From: Anthonomus grandis grandis
Lineage: Eukaryota > Arthropoda > Insecta > Coleoptera > Curculionidae
Assembly: GCF_022605725.1 (NCBI RefSeq)
Contig: NC_065552.1
Span: 23,702,785-23,766,784 of the forward strand
Reading direction: 5' to 3'
Length of the DNA stretch: 64,000 nt
A program made the translations under genes and the position numbers. This document shows, piece after piece, positions 20,252 to 31,667 of this stretch. How positions within the stretch are numbered: the stretch's first letter is position 1; each line of letters opens with the position of its first letter. The notes beneath the pieces were generated by a model, which saw only the letters and a list, made by a program, of their open reading frames with translations, had not been told where the DNA came from and searched no databases.

Positions 20252-21650
20252 TTAGTTAAATGAATCTGACTGAGAGCCGGGATCAATATCCATATCAAAA
20301 TTTTGATTGAATAAAACGGTTTTTATTGTTCTTTTATTGTTTTCTGACATGTTTAAAAATGCATCGATGATGCTTTTAACTTCATCTGGGTACCAAGAAG
20401 ATTCATGAGAATTAAAACTATGAATTGCACTTGTAGAAGGCATTTGTGTTTTGAGACTGTTTTCTTTTCTTAATAAAAAAATTGGAGAGCTAGTTTCTTT
20501 TTGGGGTCTAGAGTTAGGGGAAATTAAATTATCATTATGTGCCTTTACATCATAACCTTTATGAATTATTCTTTTCTTTGTATTATTTTCAGAGACTACT
20601 TGTTGGTATGATCTTTTAATAGGGTCAGTTTTTGCATGTTGGGTTCGTCTTTGTGATGGTTGGATTACATTCTCTTTTAGATTGTTCTTTTCAGGACTAT
20701 TTAGGTTTTTAATATTGGGGAAGTCAGAAGGATGATATACAAATTCATTACGTGTCAAATAGGTCTTTTTAACAATTTCGCTTGCATCAAAAAAGGGAAT
20801 ATTTTCGAATGCCATTAACTCTTTTGTGTTTTTTTGCCTAGTATATTCGGGGCAGCTTTTGTCTGTAGATTTATGGGGACCTTTACAATAAAAACATCTA
20901 GTTTCGCAAGGGGGGTGCTCCTCTAAATCAGATTTTTTTTCCTCACCACATGTGAAGCACCTTTCTTTGCCTTTATAGTTAGTGCGAGTATGACCATACC
21001 GTAAACATCTAAAGCACTGTGTTACAGGGGAGATGTATATAGAAATGGGTCTTTCCAGTCTATAGATATTTAGGGATTTGGGAAGACAAACACCTTTAAA
21101 TGTAATAAGAACCGAGCCAGTGGATTCATATGTTATATCTTTGTCTTTAATTATTTTTCGGTTTAATCTTTTAACCTCTAGAATTTCTATGCCGGTATCA
21201 GGTTTAGAACATTCTAATATTTCTTTTTCGCCTATTTCTATGTCAATTTGCCTGACTAACCCTTTACAAGTCACAAAGTTAAATGGAATATAGATTTTAT
21301 AGCCCTTATTTAACAGGGTTTTGTTTTTAACAAAATTATTTGCAGACAGGAAATTAATGAATTCTACAGAGATTCTGTTTAAGCCTTTATTTTTTATTTT
21401 TTTAACGTCTGTCAGATTTATGTTAAAAATGTCTCTAGCAATTTTAATATTATTAAATTTGCCTACATTAAAACCCACTTTTTCAGTGGATTCTAAATAG
21501 ACAAGAAATGGGCCAGTATCATTTTTAGAATAAAAAACTGGTTCTTTTTCAAGGTTGTTTTTATTTAATGTTTGAAGCCTCTATTGAAATACTACAAACA
21601 TCAACATTGCCATTATCTATACCGTCACATTCTTTTAGCATTGTTGCCAT
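20252..21650 (-). pseudogene. LINE ORF1, gag-like with zinc knuckles
   Basis: Minus-strand ORF of ~465 codons. The likely start is the ATG at 21650 (MATMLKECDGIDNGN...). One frameshift near 21565-21575 leads into an open frame of 408 codons from 21478 to the stop at 20252. Central Cys/His knuckles read CFRCLRYGHT, CFTCGEE and CFYCKGPH (about 20870-21030), typical for the RNA-binding gag-like ORF1 of I- and Jockey-clade LINEs. The C-terminal half is basic and Ser/Asn/Lys-rich. It is nearly intact, so insertion was fairly recent, but with ORF2 deleted it cannot self-mobilise. Confidence 0.85.
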
Positions 21651-21675
21651 GGGCTGGGGGGGGCCGCCCCCCCCT
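21651..21675 (-). other. GC palindrome at the LINE 5' end
   Basis: A run of G, then CCG, then a run of C (21655-21678) can fold into a strong G/C hairpin directly upstream of the ORF1 start. It is the only such run in the window and probably lies in the very short 5' untranslated region of the retroelement. Confidence 0.5.
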
Positions 21676-22167
21676 GCTTCACTCATAATACTTTAACTTT
21701 AAGCAATGTAATTGGAAATAAGCATGCACAAAATGGAGATTTTTTAGCCAAAAAGCAAATAAAAGCAAGCTAGTATGTAGAAAGCTTTAACCACTTAGAA
21801 TAAGCTCAACTTACCTTTTACACGCGCAGAAACAGAAAATAAATTAGTAGGACAAGATCGAAACACAGCCTCCAAAAATATAATGTAGCCTGTCTCGCGA
21901 TCGCAAGCCGAATGCTGATAGAAGATAAAAAAGTAAATAATAAACATAACCAAACTTTTTGAATGCGTTTTATTGAGTTTACTATATTTTCTTATTTTTT
22001 TGACGCGTTCTTTCTTAACAATGTTATTTATCATTGCTGGTATAGCTAAAATGCCTAAAAGAAAAGCGGATGTGTGCCTTACTCTTAAGAGTTTTTTAAA
22101 GCCTGTTATACAGAATATTTCCTATGTGTGTGAAGCTAGCGTCCGATCGATGTCCAGCACTAATTGA

Positions 22168-22478
22168 GAACGCAGCATATATGTCGGCTGCCAACAACCT
22201 ATATATAGTCCGCGCTCACTGTTATTTATTCAATATAATCGATAATGAATACCTAAATCGAATTATGGTGGTTCCAAACCTCTACAAACGAAATTTTTGG
22301 TAAAAAAATCAATGAATTGTTAGATTTAAAAAAATATAAACGGCTACAACTCAACAAAGAATTTGGATCAAACTTTTTTATGCAAATCTAAAATATTTCT
22401 TAAATCTGGAACGCAGCATATGTCGGTTGCCAGCAACTTATTTATAGTCCGCGCTCGCTGTCATTTATTCATTATAAT
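22168..22478. repeat. Two ~71 bp direct repeats
   Basis: The stretch GAACGCAGCATAT..GTCGG occurs at 22168-22239 and again at 22409-22478 in the same orientation, ~240 bp apart. Both copies continue TATAGTCCGCGCTC..CTGT.ATTTATTCA with about ten differences. Sequence between and outside does not align. Looks like the remains of a repeated LTR-like or satellite unit. Each copy has a TATA-like TATATATAGTCC or TTTATAGTCC. Confidence 0.7.
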
Positions 22479-22484
22479 GCTCGT

Positions 22485-23430
22485 ATCTCCTAAAATTCCC
22501 AAGGGATTTTAATAATTTTTCATCTATATATTAACAATACCTGCCTTTTTTCTTAAAGAATATGAATATCGCAATATGTTATTTGTTTACGGCTTCTCTA
22601 ATGAAAATTTGTGGAGTTGTTGTGTTAGGGAAGATAGATCTACAAGTACTCACCGCATTGGTGCTCAAAAGATCAAGAAATATAAAATTTGAAAATTTGA
22701 AGATGTTTGTGGTTTTCTTCCTTTTGCCCATGATATTGCTGTGAAAACAAATAGCTATCACAAAAGTAAGTATATCATTGGAAAGCATATTAAATGTAGT
22801 AGTTTTTGCTGAAAAAAAAACACGACCCTATTTACCGAATTTTAGAAAAACGACGACGAAGAAGATACCACTAATTTTGCACATTTCCCAAATGTTACAT
22901 TTAACTGCTGATAACACCCGGTATAAAAAATTACTCAAAAACTTAAATATACCCACTTATAGCAAATTTAATTCTCTTTCAGATGGTATATCTAAATTTT
23001 ATGTGGTGGTAAGAATAACGGAGATATTCTTGTTTATATGAAAAAAAAAGAAATTTGATAAAATCAAAAAGTGTTAAATACCAGAAGAACTAACAACTTT
23101 TCGAACAAATGTTATACGACTTTTTTGTTGTAAATGACTTGTATAATTACCTCTTAAAGTTTGGCGGTTTTTATAGTAGATACTGTATATACAGAATAAA
23201 AGGTTGGACTATTTTGATGAGCGTAAGACACCAGGTGCCATAAGACATTGCAGAGTGAAAAAGGGTATAAGATGCAGCTTTCAGGGTAAAAATGCTCGCA
23301 GAAATTCTTAAGAAAATAGATACGGGACCTTGTCAGGTTTTTATTATGGACATCTCACCTCAAACCTGGATTTACATGTATGCCCCAAAATTTAACTTTA
23401 CTTAAAATTTTATTTTATTCTAACCCCCCG
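22485..23430. other. AT-rich stretch, nothing recognised
   Basis: Short frames on the plus strand (22562-22744, 22778-23041) have no recognisable motif. Confidence 0.4.
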
Positions 23431-23439
23431 AAGACCTTT

Positions 23440-24290
23440 CAGGTAATATTCGGTTTCTTGTTCCTATGTAAAAGTAATTAATTTGCAGCAAACCAAAGCT
23501 CAGCTGTCGACTTTGCATCAGCAAAGAGAATATACTGAGACACATTTCCCATTAGAATTAAATCATTAAATTGATGAACCAGGCAGTTCTAATAGATAAT
23601 TCATGATGCGAAGTTAAGTATTAACTTATTTGCTTGGCTATACATTTTTCGAAAACTTTCGATACTCTAGGTAAAATAGAAATTGGTCTATAGTTTGAAG
23701 TGTCTTCTGTTTCAGTTCTAAAAGGAAGAAACTTCTCGAGGCATTAATTTATTGGTTTTTTAAGAGGATAAATTATTTGATTTTTACAATGATTCAAACA
23801 AGGTTTGTTAAAATTAACTTCAGGTATCTCTCTCACAAGATCACCTGCCTAGTTATAAATTCTGGCAATCTCCCTCAGAAACTCTTGATCACTCAGTCAC
23901 CTCATACTTCTGAGGTTTTTCATAAAACCATGATACCAATCCTGCCTGAATTTATATGTCTTTTTAGGAAGAATGGAAAAAGTGCTCCAACCAATTAAAA
24001 AACATGCTTTTTTATTATAGGCTTAAATTTAAAAAAAAAGAATTTAAAATTTCAAAAAGTCCAGGACTGTGATTCCATATTATAGAAACTATGTACCTTG
24101 ATTGGTCTAATGGTCTTTTTTTCTGTAGTTTTAGAAACAGATGTTGGTATAAGCTATCTGCCTAAGATGGCCAGACAAGCCTATATCAATGACTGTTGCT
24201 CTAGCAAGGTCATTATTAAAGTTTAAAATGTTATCAAGGCGGGAGATTACTTAATTATTTGCTTAAAACTACGCCTTACCAACACGTCAC
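23440..24290 (-). pseudogene. Decayed LINE: endonuclease end and RT start
   Basis: Read on the minus strand, 24260-24120 gives SRLDNILNFNNDLARATVID then IGLSGHL, matching the C-terminal S-ID-I...SDH block of an APE endonuclease. From 23720 comes EDTSNYRPISILPRVSKVFE, an excellent RT entry motif. Near 23530 YILFADAKST could be the FADD box. Spacing is shorter than in an intact element, so internal deletions are likely. Confidence 0.7.
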
Positions 24291-24699
24291 AAAATTTTGT
24301 GGTATGACGATCATTACAGTTAACGTACACAGGTACACATTGTACACACAACCAGTAGTTTCCACTATTCACTCCAGTGCACATAGAAAAACATCAGTCT
24401 ATAACTAAAGTTTGATACATATAAATATTATTTAACACATTAAAATTGCAACTCGAAAGTATATACACTTATTAATAGATACCTGATAGCGTTGATAGAA
24501 TATTCAATCAACGCTGATAGTGTCCATACATTTTATCATATTTTTCTTTTATTCATCTAAAGAATGCAGAGTAATGAGTTGAGATACTTAGTTGAGCTCT
24601 CCCCCTAATAAATACAAGAGGTTCGAGGTATAAGTCTAAGCATTTATCTTATTATGTGTTTTTGTGCAATAAAGACTGACATTGAATTTGTTGAAGATC

Positions 24700-25130
24700 C
24701 TCAAAAGCGTATACAGTTAGTGATCAGAGATTAGGCAGATGCATAGTAAAATTGTTTTAGGGTATCTCGTAAACGCGCAGAAAAGTTGAACATCTTTGAG
24801 AGACGTTCTACCACATCTCACAAGCAGGGAACTTTAAAAATGCCACTAGCTTGGTTTTATTGGCATTCAGCCTCAAAGCATGATTGTGACATCACTCCTG
24901 CATCCGCCTCACCTCCTGAGAACCGCTGACAAAAAGCCCCCAGATGCCAAGATTAAGGAAGTGTCATCAGTTTATTGGAACTGTGGAAGAGGCTGCGACA
25001 CCTAACACTGCCAGTTTTCTTTTTACACTATTTAAATGGTTTTTTTTAGTCAAGAACAATATCAGTTTCATGCCTTGCACAGATAATAAAAAATTGCAGT
25101 TGCAGTAAACTGCAACTTGTGGAACGATTC
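24700..25130 (-). pseudogene. LINE RT fragment
   Basis: A minus-strand frame near 24840-24900 reads HNHALRLNANKTKLVAFLKF, the conserved segment just downstream of the FADD motif in Jockey-type RT. Surrounding sequence is frameshifted. It could be a further part of the element at 23440-24290, but the order is wrong for one copy in that orientation, so it is treated as separate. Confidence 0.55.
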
Positions 25131-25479
25131 AATGATAGCTAAGGGATTATCTGGAATTCAGAACACTGCAGTTTATAATACCAAATTTACTGTCTAAAGA
25201 TAGGAACCCATATATTTAAAAAATCCAAGGATATAACAAATAATTACTTGTTTTTGCACACTGGTGCACCGAAGGAAATTTTAAGCATTGTAGGAAAAAC
25301 TCCTTCCTCAATGAAGAGATTATTTAATTTAATTAGTTTATGATGTGCCTTACTATTACTACATCATTAATTTGGGATGGTTGATCAGTAAGAATAGATT
25401 GTTTATTCATACTCAGTGACTGGTGTGTACTACAGTAAAATACCAGTTTATTTACATCCATAAAATATCTTCATAATTA

Positions 25480-25975
25480 CAGAGGCGGATTTATAGTAAA
25501 GGGAATGTGGAGCGGCAATTTAAATATGGAAAAAGTATATATTTTGTGTTGCATTGAGAATGCTTGTTTCAACTTACATTTCAGACTGTGGAGCTGAAAG
25601 ATCATGTTCTGCTTCGAAATGTGTTTAAAACTGTCATTGATCTTTCTTAGGGAAAAACAAGCTAAATGCTCTTGCGTGGTTGACAGTAGTCAGATTAGTT
25701 CCTGTAATAGATTGTGAAAAAGTTATCCGTGATTTTGCAGCTGAAAAATCAAGATATCAATAACCTGTGAATGTGAGTGTTGGAAACAAGGGGTTCTTGA
25801 CTTAGCTATAATAATTTAAATAAAATAAATAAGATTCCGAGCATTATTTTTTGTTTGCAGTCCTCTTAAAATAATCAACAATATTATAAACATAAAATTA
25901 TGCAATTTTTTTGTTAAATAAACAGCGGCAAGCTCCAAAATGTCTAGGGGCGGCAAAAGTTCAAATCCGCCTCTG
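25480..25975 (+). mobile_element. 496 bp non-autonomous hAT element
   Basis: Begins CAGAGGCGGATTTA and ends AAATCCGCCTCTG, exact 12-13 bp TIRs of a common hAT type. Flanks CATAATTA (25472-25479) and CATATTTA (25976-25983) match at 7 of 8 positions, the 8 bp duplication of hAT elements. Inside, 25659-25763 reads KLNALAWLTVVRLVPVID then KVIRDFAAEKSRYQ and a stop, resembling the transposase C-terminus (LN.LA.LSIE...DID...I..FA..K.R). It is therefore an internally deleted derivative of an autonomous hAT, not a de novo MITE. Confidence 0.85.
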
Positions 25976-25984
25976 CATATTTAT

Positions 25985-26820
25985 TACATGGGTTATTATC
26001 ATTGGGATTAAATGGCTCCATCTTATTCTTCCGAACACCTTAATTACATTAAATAAACCATTTAATTCCGAGAAGGAAATTAAAGTACGAGAGGGTCGCC
26101 GATTATAAAGAGGTGGTCCATACCCAACTAAATTTAGTAATAAAATAATTTCGAGCCCAAGAGAGAGCGTATAATAACTGATATGCAAATTTGATTAAAA
26201 TTACCAGGGACCTTGTACGAAACGAGCGATTTCATCGCCATGTTTGAATTAAGTCTCGGCAACTTTCAGCGGAATTTTAATATTTGCTTTGCACTGAGTG
26301 ATTCACCGTCGTATGAGATTCAAAAATAGGATATGCGGTCAGACACTTGGTAACTACTCATTCAATTTCGGTTTTTTTTTTGCATAGAAATGAATATATT
26401 ACTATATAGCAACAAGCTGGCTTAAGGAAAATGGTCACAAGGGTTTATTTTTCAGAGAGTCCAAAAAAGATGAAGTCTCCAAGTAAAAAAAGAAGACGGA
26501 GCGTTTTTTAGGCGCACATTAAGAACAAATCTGCTTGAATTTTTTGAGACAAGAATAATTCAAAGCCCCTAATTAGCCTTGCCCCAAGATTGCATATCAT
26601 ACTGGAGATGTAATTCAAATAAAGAGAGTTCTAACTGGTTGCTTACCAAATTAGCTGTACAGCAAAGTCCTTAAAGAACTATAACAGTATATGGTATATA
26701 CTATGAAACTAGATTTACGTATCTGTAAAAGAAGATTCCATTTCATTAAAAAATAATCCTGTGAGGCCACTCAATTTTACCACTTTATTCCAAATTTAAA
26801 CGTAGGTGCTTGCAGTTGAA
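25985..26820. other. Spacer
   Basis: The part 26190-26330 has more CpG and no repeat character, and could be original intron sequence. 26450-26760 may be a worn LINE segment on the minus strand, but no motif is convincing. Confidence 0.35.
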
Positions 26821-27131
26821 TCATTAGGTTTATTCTAGCAGGAAATTAGGGATGGTATGAAACTAGTTTAATGTATATCGCAGCATGTACTAGAACGTCT
26901 TTTTAAGACATGACGTTGACATTTCGTAACTCAAAACCGTTATGTAATATGTTTGTTGGTTAGGTTTTGTGTTATTTATTTTGAACATCTAAATGTTTTT
27001 CAATAAAAGTAATTATTTTATTATAAGTGTAATAAATATAATTTTTTAAAATGCATACCATTGATGTTAATGGTAATTTTACTACTATGCTGTAGGAAAT
27101 TTCTCTAAATAGCCAATATTTTTATTTGTAG

Positions 27132-27358
27132 GCATCCAAAAATTGCTTATTTCACCAACAACAACAGTTTCTAACCAAGAAAATACTCAAACACCAATTC
27201 CTATACAACAGTCCCAACAGTTTTCTTTTATAAACCCACAGACAGGAAGTTCGCGACCTTCAGTAAATAAAATATCTTCATTATATAATTTAATTAATTA
27301 TAATTTTATTATTCGTAATATTACACATAGTGTTTTTACAAGTCAATATAAACGGTAA
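27132..27358 (+). other. Low-complexity open frame inside the Harbinger element
   Basis: TTTTTATTTGTAG ends at 27131 like a splice acceptor, followed by an open frame of 75 codons rich in Gln, Pro, Ser and Thr (SPTTTVSNQENTQTPIPIQQ). PIF/Harbinger elements often carry a second MADF- or Myb-like gene; this could be its last exon. The frame is also compatible in phase with the exon at 115-193, but its position inside a transposon and its low complexity make a host exon unlikely. Not recognised as a domain. Confidence 0.3.
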
Positions 27359-27601
27359 TATATAAAATGCAATTTCGTGATTTAAAACTTAAGTATTAAC
27401 TAAAATTAATAAATAAAAATTATATACGCACATATACAGTAAGATTCTAAAATATTATTATAATTCTAAACATTTATATACAGTGCGAACGTAAAGGTTG
27501 GAATAAATTCATTTAAAATTCAGGGGTATGTTCAAAAAAAAAACGCTCGGACTCGATTTTTATTTTTAACTGCGGGTTTTCTTACTATAATTTTATGTAT
27601 A

Positions 27602-29265
27602 CAGGGTGGCCCAAAAATAAATTACGGTCATCAACGTAATTTTTTTAAATGTAAACACCTATTTTTTATTTTAGATTTAGGCTCTACATCAAATTCTAAG
27701 TACATTTCATGTACCATGTCCTATACCTAAACTCGACCGTTGACGATTGAACACAATAAAAGGCTATTTTTGGAAGAGTTATTTATATCAAGCAAGAATA
27801 CATAAAAATATTTTAATTAATTTATTAAGTGTTGAAAATGGCTGCCACGAACCTCTTGGCAATATCCCAGTCGATGCTGAAAATCTTGTAAAACGTTATC
27901 GATAACAGAAGGTTCTATCAATCTTATTTCTTCCGTTATTCTAATTTTTAAGTCTTCAATGTTGTTTGGCCGATTAACATAAACTTTGGACTTAAGATAC
28001 CCCCACAAAAAAAAATCTAAAGGAGTCAGATCCGGCGATCTGGCCGGCCATTCAATTGCACCCCTCCGACCAATCCAACGTCCAGGGAAAACGGTATCCA
28101 GGTACTGGCGCACGGGACGAGTGTAATGGGCTGGAGCTCCATCTTGCTGATACCATAAGGAATTATCTAATATATCCGGGTCTTCTGGATCGGGGTATTA
28201 AGTGGCAAGGCATGGAACCAAGTCATTTTCTAAAAACTCTAAATACCTCTCACCATTCAAGTATCCTTTAAAGAAAAAGGGCCCTATAACCCTGTTTTCA
28301 ATCACCCCCGCCCAAACATTTACTTTTTGAGGGACTTGGCACTCCATCATCCAGTGCGGATTTCCAGCAGCCCAATATCGGCAGTTTTGCCGGTTTACAC
28401 TACCATGAAGACAAAACGTTGCCTCATCAGAAAATACAATTTTTTTTGGAAAATTGTGGATTAGCATGGCACAAGTCCATAAGTCTCTCACAAAATTCTA
28501 AACGCCTATCTGGGTCATCTTCATTTAGTTCATGAACCAATTGAACTTTGTAAGGGTGCCATTTATTTATACCTAAATACTTAACGACGGATGTCTGGGA
28601 TATCTGATTTTCTAACGCAATATTACGAGTCGTTTTATGGCAATCTTCTTCAACTGCCAGCAAAACATTTAGTTGCTTCTCTTCTGATATACTTGACCGA
28701 CCTTTCGTATAATTATCCCTGACATGACCCAAATCCCGATATTTCTGTTCTATTTTACTGACAGTACTTTGAGATATACGTGGCCTATCAGGATACTTGG
28801 CATGATAAATTTCACAGACTTCCATCTGAGTGCGCATCCTGTTTCCATAACCAATCATCATCAAAATCTCTATTCGCTCTCGCTCACTAAGACGTACCAT
28901 TTTTTGAAATTTTAATTTTATCTTTTGATAAACTTAACACAAGCAAAACTTTGCTTAGGCATCTAAATCAAACTAAATTCACTCAAAATTATTTGATGTC
29001 AACAAATTGTGACAAGTTAACAATCAAAAACACCAACCACAAATGTAAATAACCAAACAATAACTGATAGGTTGCTTGATATAAATAACTCTTCCAAAAA
29101 TAGCCTTTTATTGTGTTCAATCGTCAACGGTCGAGTTTAGGTATAGGACATGGTACATGAAATGTACTTAGAATTTGATGTAGAACCTAAATCTAAAATA
29201 AAAAATAGGTGTTTACATTTAAAAAAATTACGTTGATGACCGTAACTTATTTTTGGGACACCCTG
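27602..29265 (-). mobile_element. mariner-superfamily transposon (DUF4817/rosa-like), ~190 bp TIRs
   Basis: Ends CAGGGTGGCCCAAAAATAAA (left) and CAGGGTGTCCCAAAAATAAG (right, reversed) are flanked by TA at 27600-27601 and 29266-29267. The inverted repeats run on to about 27796 and 29080 with only scattered differences. Total length is 1664 bp and the single transposase fills the centre. High arm identity and few lesions indicate a young insertion. Confidence 0.88.
27817..28900 (-). pseudogene. mariner-superfamily transposase, nearly intact
   Basis: Start ATG at 28900 (MVRLSERERIEILMMIGYGN). The N-terminal HTH region includes RISQSTVSKIEQKYRDLGHV. Catalytic motifs: IVFSDEATFCLHG (first Asp, ~28430), WYQQDGAPAHYTRPV (second, ~28130) and WPARSPDLTPLDFFLWGYL (third, ~28035). 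The frame ends at 27817. Only two lesions are visible: a frameshift in a homopolymer near 28440-28450, and an in-frame TAA at 28198-28200 between DLVPCLAT and YPDPEDPD. All three catalytic Asp are kept. Length ~360 residues is normal for the family. Confidence 0.9.
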
Positions 29266-29399
29266 TATACATAAAATTATAGTAAGAAAACCCGCAGTTA
29301 AAAATAAAAATCGACATGTCCGAGCGTTTTTTTTTAACATACCCCTGAATTTTAAATGAATTTAATCCAACCTTTACGTTCGCACTGTATAATTAAAAT

Positions 29400-31640
29400 C
29401 TACAGACACTCAATTTAAAAATACTTATAATAGACACACAATATTTATAAAACAGTTAAATTAGGTCATTAAAATTGTTATTTGGGTACTCTCTAAATGA
29501 ATAAAAAGACTTTTTTTAATAAATAGTTTTTAATTTTTTAAATAAAAGCTTGTTTATTAAGTTCCCTAACCTGCAATGGTAACACATTATAGAAACAAAT
29601 CCCATGATAAACAGTTCCTCTGTGGGTTCTCCCAAGCCTGCAAAATTCTGGCAAAATAGTCAGATTGTTTCGAGTTGAATACTGATGTATATTACTGTGT
29701 GTTAAATATGATGGTAGATTATTTTTTATAAAAGTCAAACATTGCAAGATGAATACACATGGAAAAGTGAGGATGCCAAGTTCAGAATAACAGTGTCAAC
29801 AACAGTCACGGTGCCCCAAACCAGTCATAGTCCTTATGCACCTGCGCTGTAAACCAGATATCTTCTCCCCGTGAGTAGAGTGACCCCAGTTCAGCACAGC
29901 ATATGATATAACGGAGCTAGAGTAACCATGATAAGCCAACAACAAAACTTCCCTTGATATAGAGCTGGATAGATTTCTTATTAGAAAGGTTATTTTTGAT
30001 AACTTAGATGCCAGCTGGATAATGTGGTTTTCCCAAGTGAGACCAGAGTCAAGAAGTACACCCAAGAACTTTACAGATTCATCCTGTGGCAGATCTATTT
30101 GAGAGTTTCGAAGTGAAAAATTTAGATGCTGTGTTTTTGAAGCATTAAGGTTTAGTTTGTTTGCTACCAACCATTCCCTCATTTTACTTTCTATTTCCTC
30201 TGTACTGGCGATTTTCTGTTTTACCGGGTGATGATGCTGGAGTAGAGTAGTGTCATCAGCAAACAGCATCAACTTATACTCATGTGCCCGGTCTGTAAAA
30301 TAAGGCATAAGTATAAAGCATAAGGCAAAAATAAGTCATTTACATAAATAAGGAATAAGAGTGGGACTAGAACGGATCCTTGTGGTATTCTATGATGTAA
30401 TGGCTGTTTATCAGATACACTAGCATTGTATGACACATATTGGAGTCGGCTATACAGGTATGACCTGACAAAGGCAATGCTCTCTGAATGAAAGTTGTAG
30501 TAACAGAGCTTGCTTAATAAAATTTCATAAGATACACAGTACTATAAAATACACAGAAAGGCCTTTGTCAGATAAAAGAATGAAGCATAGGTGTCGAAAC
30601 CCATTTCCAGACCCCTTGATGAAAAATCCACCAAACTCTCAATAGCCAATGCAGTTGACCTGTTACTCCTGAAACCAAACTGACCCTGCATAAGGAGATT
30701 GTTATTTTCAAAATGTTGGTACATTTGATCCGTCATGAGTGATTCCAGAATCTTTGAGAAAATTGGCAACAGTGATATTGGGCGATAGTTTGACACATCA
30801 TCGAGTGAATCTTTGCTTTTATATATTGGTCACCTTATAGGATGTAGGAAAAATGTTTTCTTTTATGCAGGCATTTAAGAGATTTGTTAATGGATAAATG
30901 ATAATATTTTTAATTGTTTTAATGAGTTTAACGTTAAGATCAAAACAAGGTCTTTGCTCTTTTTATTTTTAAGAGAGTTTATTTTATCTCTAACCACATT
31001 GAAAGTCACCTCATGAAATTTAAAAGAGTCAGTGGTGAATCTACCAGGAGTTTAAAATGTGGAAAAATTGTTTGTGGGTGTAGGTAATTCTGAGACTATA
31101 CTTTCTGCAATGTTAACAAAAAAGGTATTGAAAGTTTGAGCAGTTTGATTTTTTTGAAGAAATAGATTTTTTGAACTAATTAAACTCCACATTGCTGCCT
31201 GCTTATTTTCCGAGCTCTTAATAAAGTTGTCATTTGCAGCTTTTTTGGCTCTGCTCAGCTCTCCCCGATAGGACTTTTTATACTGAGTTAACTCTTGCTT
31301 AGAAACCATAGTAGGGAGCTGCAAATGAATACTATGTAGTGCTCGTAACCTTTCCCTCATATGTTCCTAAGATGTTCACTAAACCATGAAGGTTTGTTTT
31401 CTTTAGGGCCCGATTTAAAGATTTTAGATTTAATAGGGAAACTTTCCTCCATAGTATTACCTATAAAACCGGTAAAGGTTTGACATCTGCTGTTTATATC
31501 TTGGTTGGTATTGAGAATGGAGTTAAAGTTAATTGATTCGACAGCATTGTAAAAATTGAACAAACCTTTGTCAGTGATTGGCCTGTAATTCACCCTAACA
31601 TAAGATGACACAAATATTTTTTATGGGGTACCTATGCCAA
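29400..31640 (-). pseudogene. LINE: linker and reverse transcriptase, 5'-truncated
   Basis: Minus strand. From the 5' side: the linker between endonuclease and RT (31611-31052, KPSWFSEHLRNI, ELSRAKKAANDNFI), NYRPISLLPIFSKILESLMT (~30790), QGQFGFRSNRSTALAIESLV, then FADDTTLLQHHHPV (~30255), VKFLGVLLDSGLTWENHI and a C-terminal stretch to 29538 containing TRNNLTILPEFCRLGRTHRG. Several frameshifts; the endonuclease domain is absent. It lies inside the Harbinger element, beside the foldback nest, so it arrived after the Harbinger. Confidence 0.88.
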
Positions 31641-31667
31641 GTTTGCTGATTCACCACCCATATTCTT

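Larger units (their letters stand above)
27481..29387. repeat. Palindromic foldback element around an inserted transposon
   Basis: Starts CAGTGCGAACGTAAAGGTTG after TA (27479-27480) and ends with its reverse complement before TA (29388-29389). The ~120 bp arms (27481-27599, 29268-29387) match almost throughout. Joined without the inner transposon they form one palindrome centred on TTTATGTATATACATAAA. Confidence 0.85.

Noticed and set aside
29137..29340. 67-codon minus-strand frame
   Set aside because: It spans the TIRs of the mariner/foldback nest and is mirrored on the left side; not a gene.
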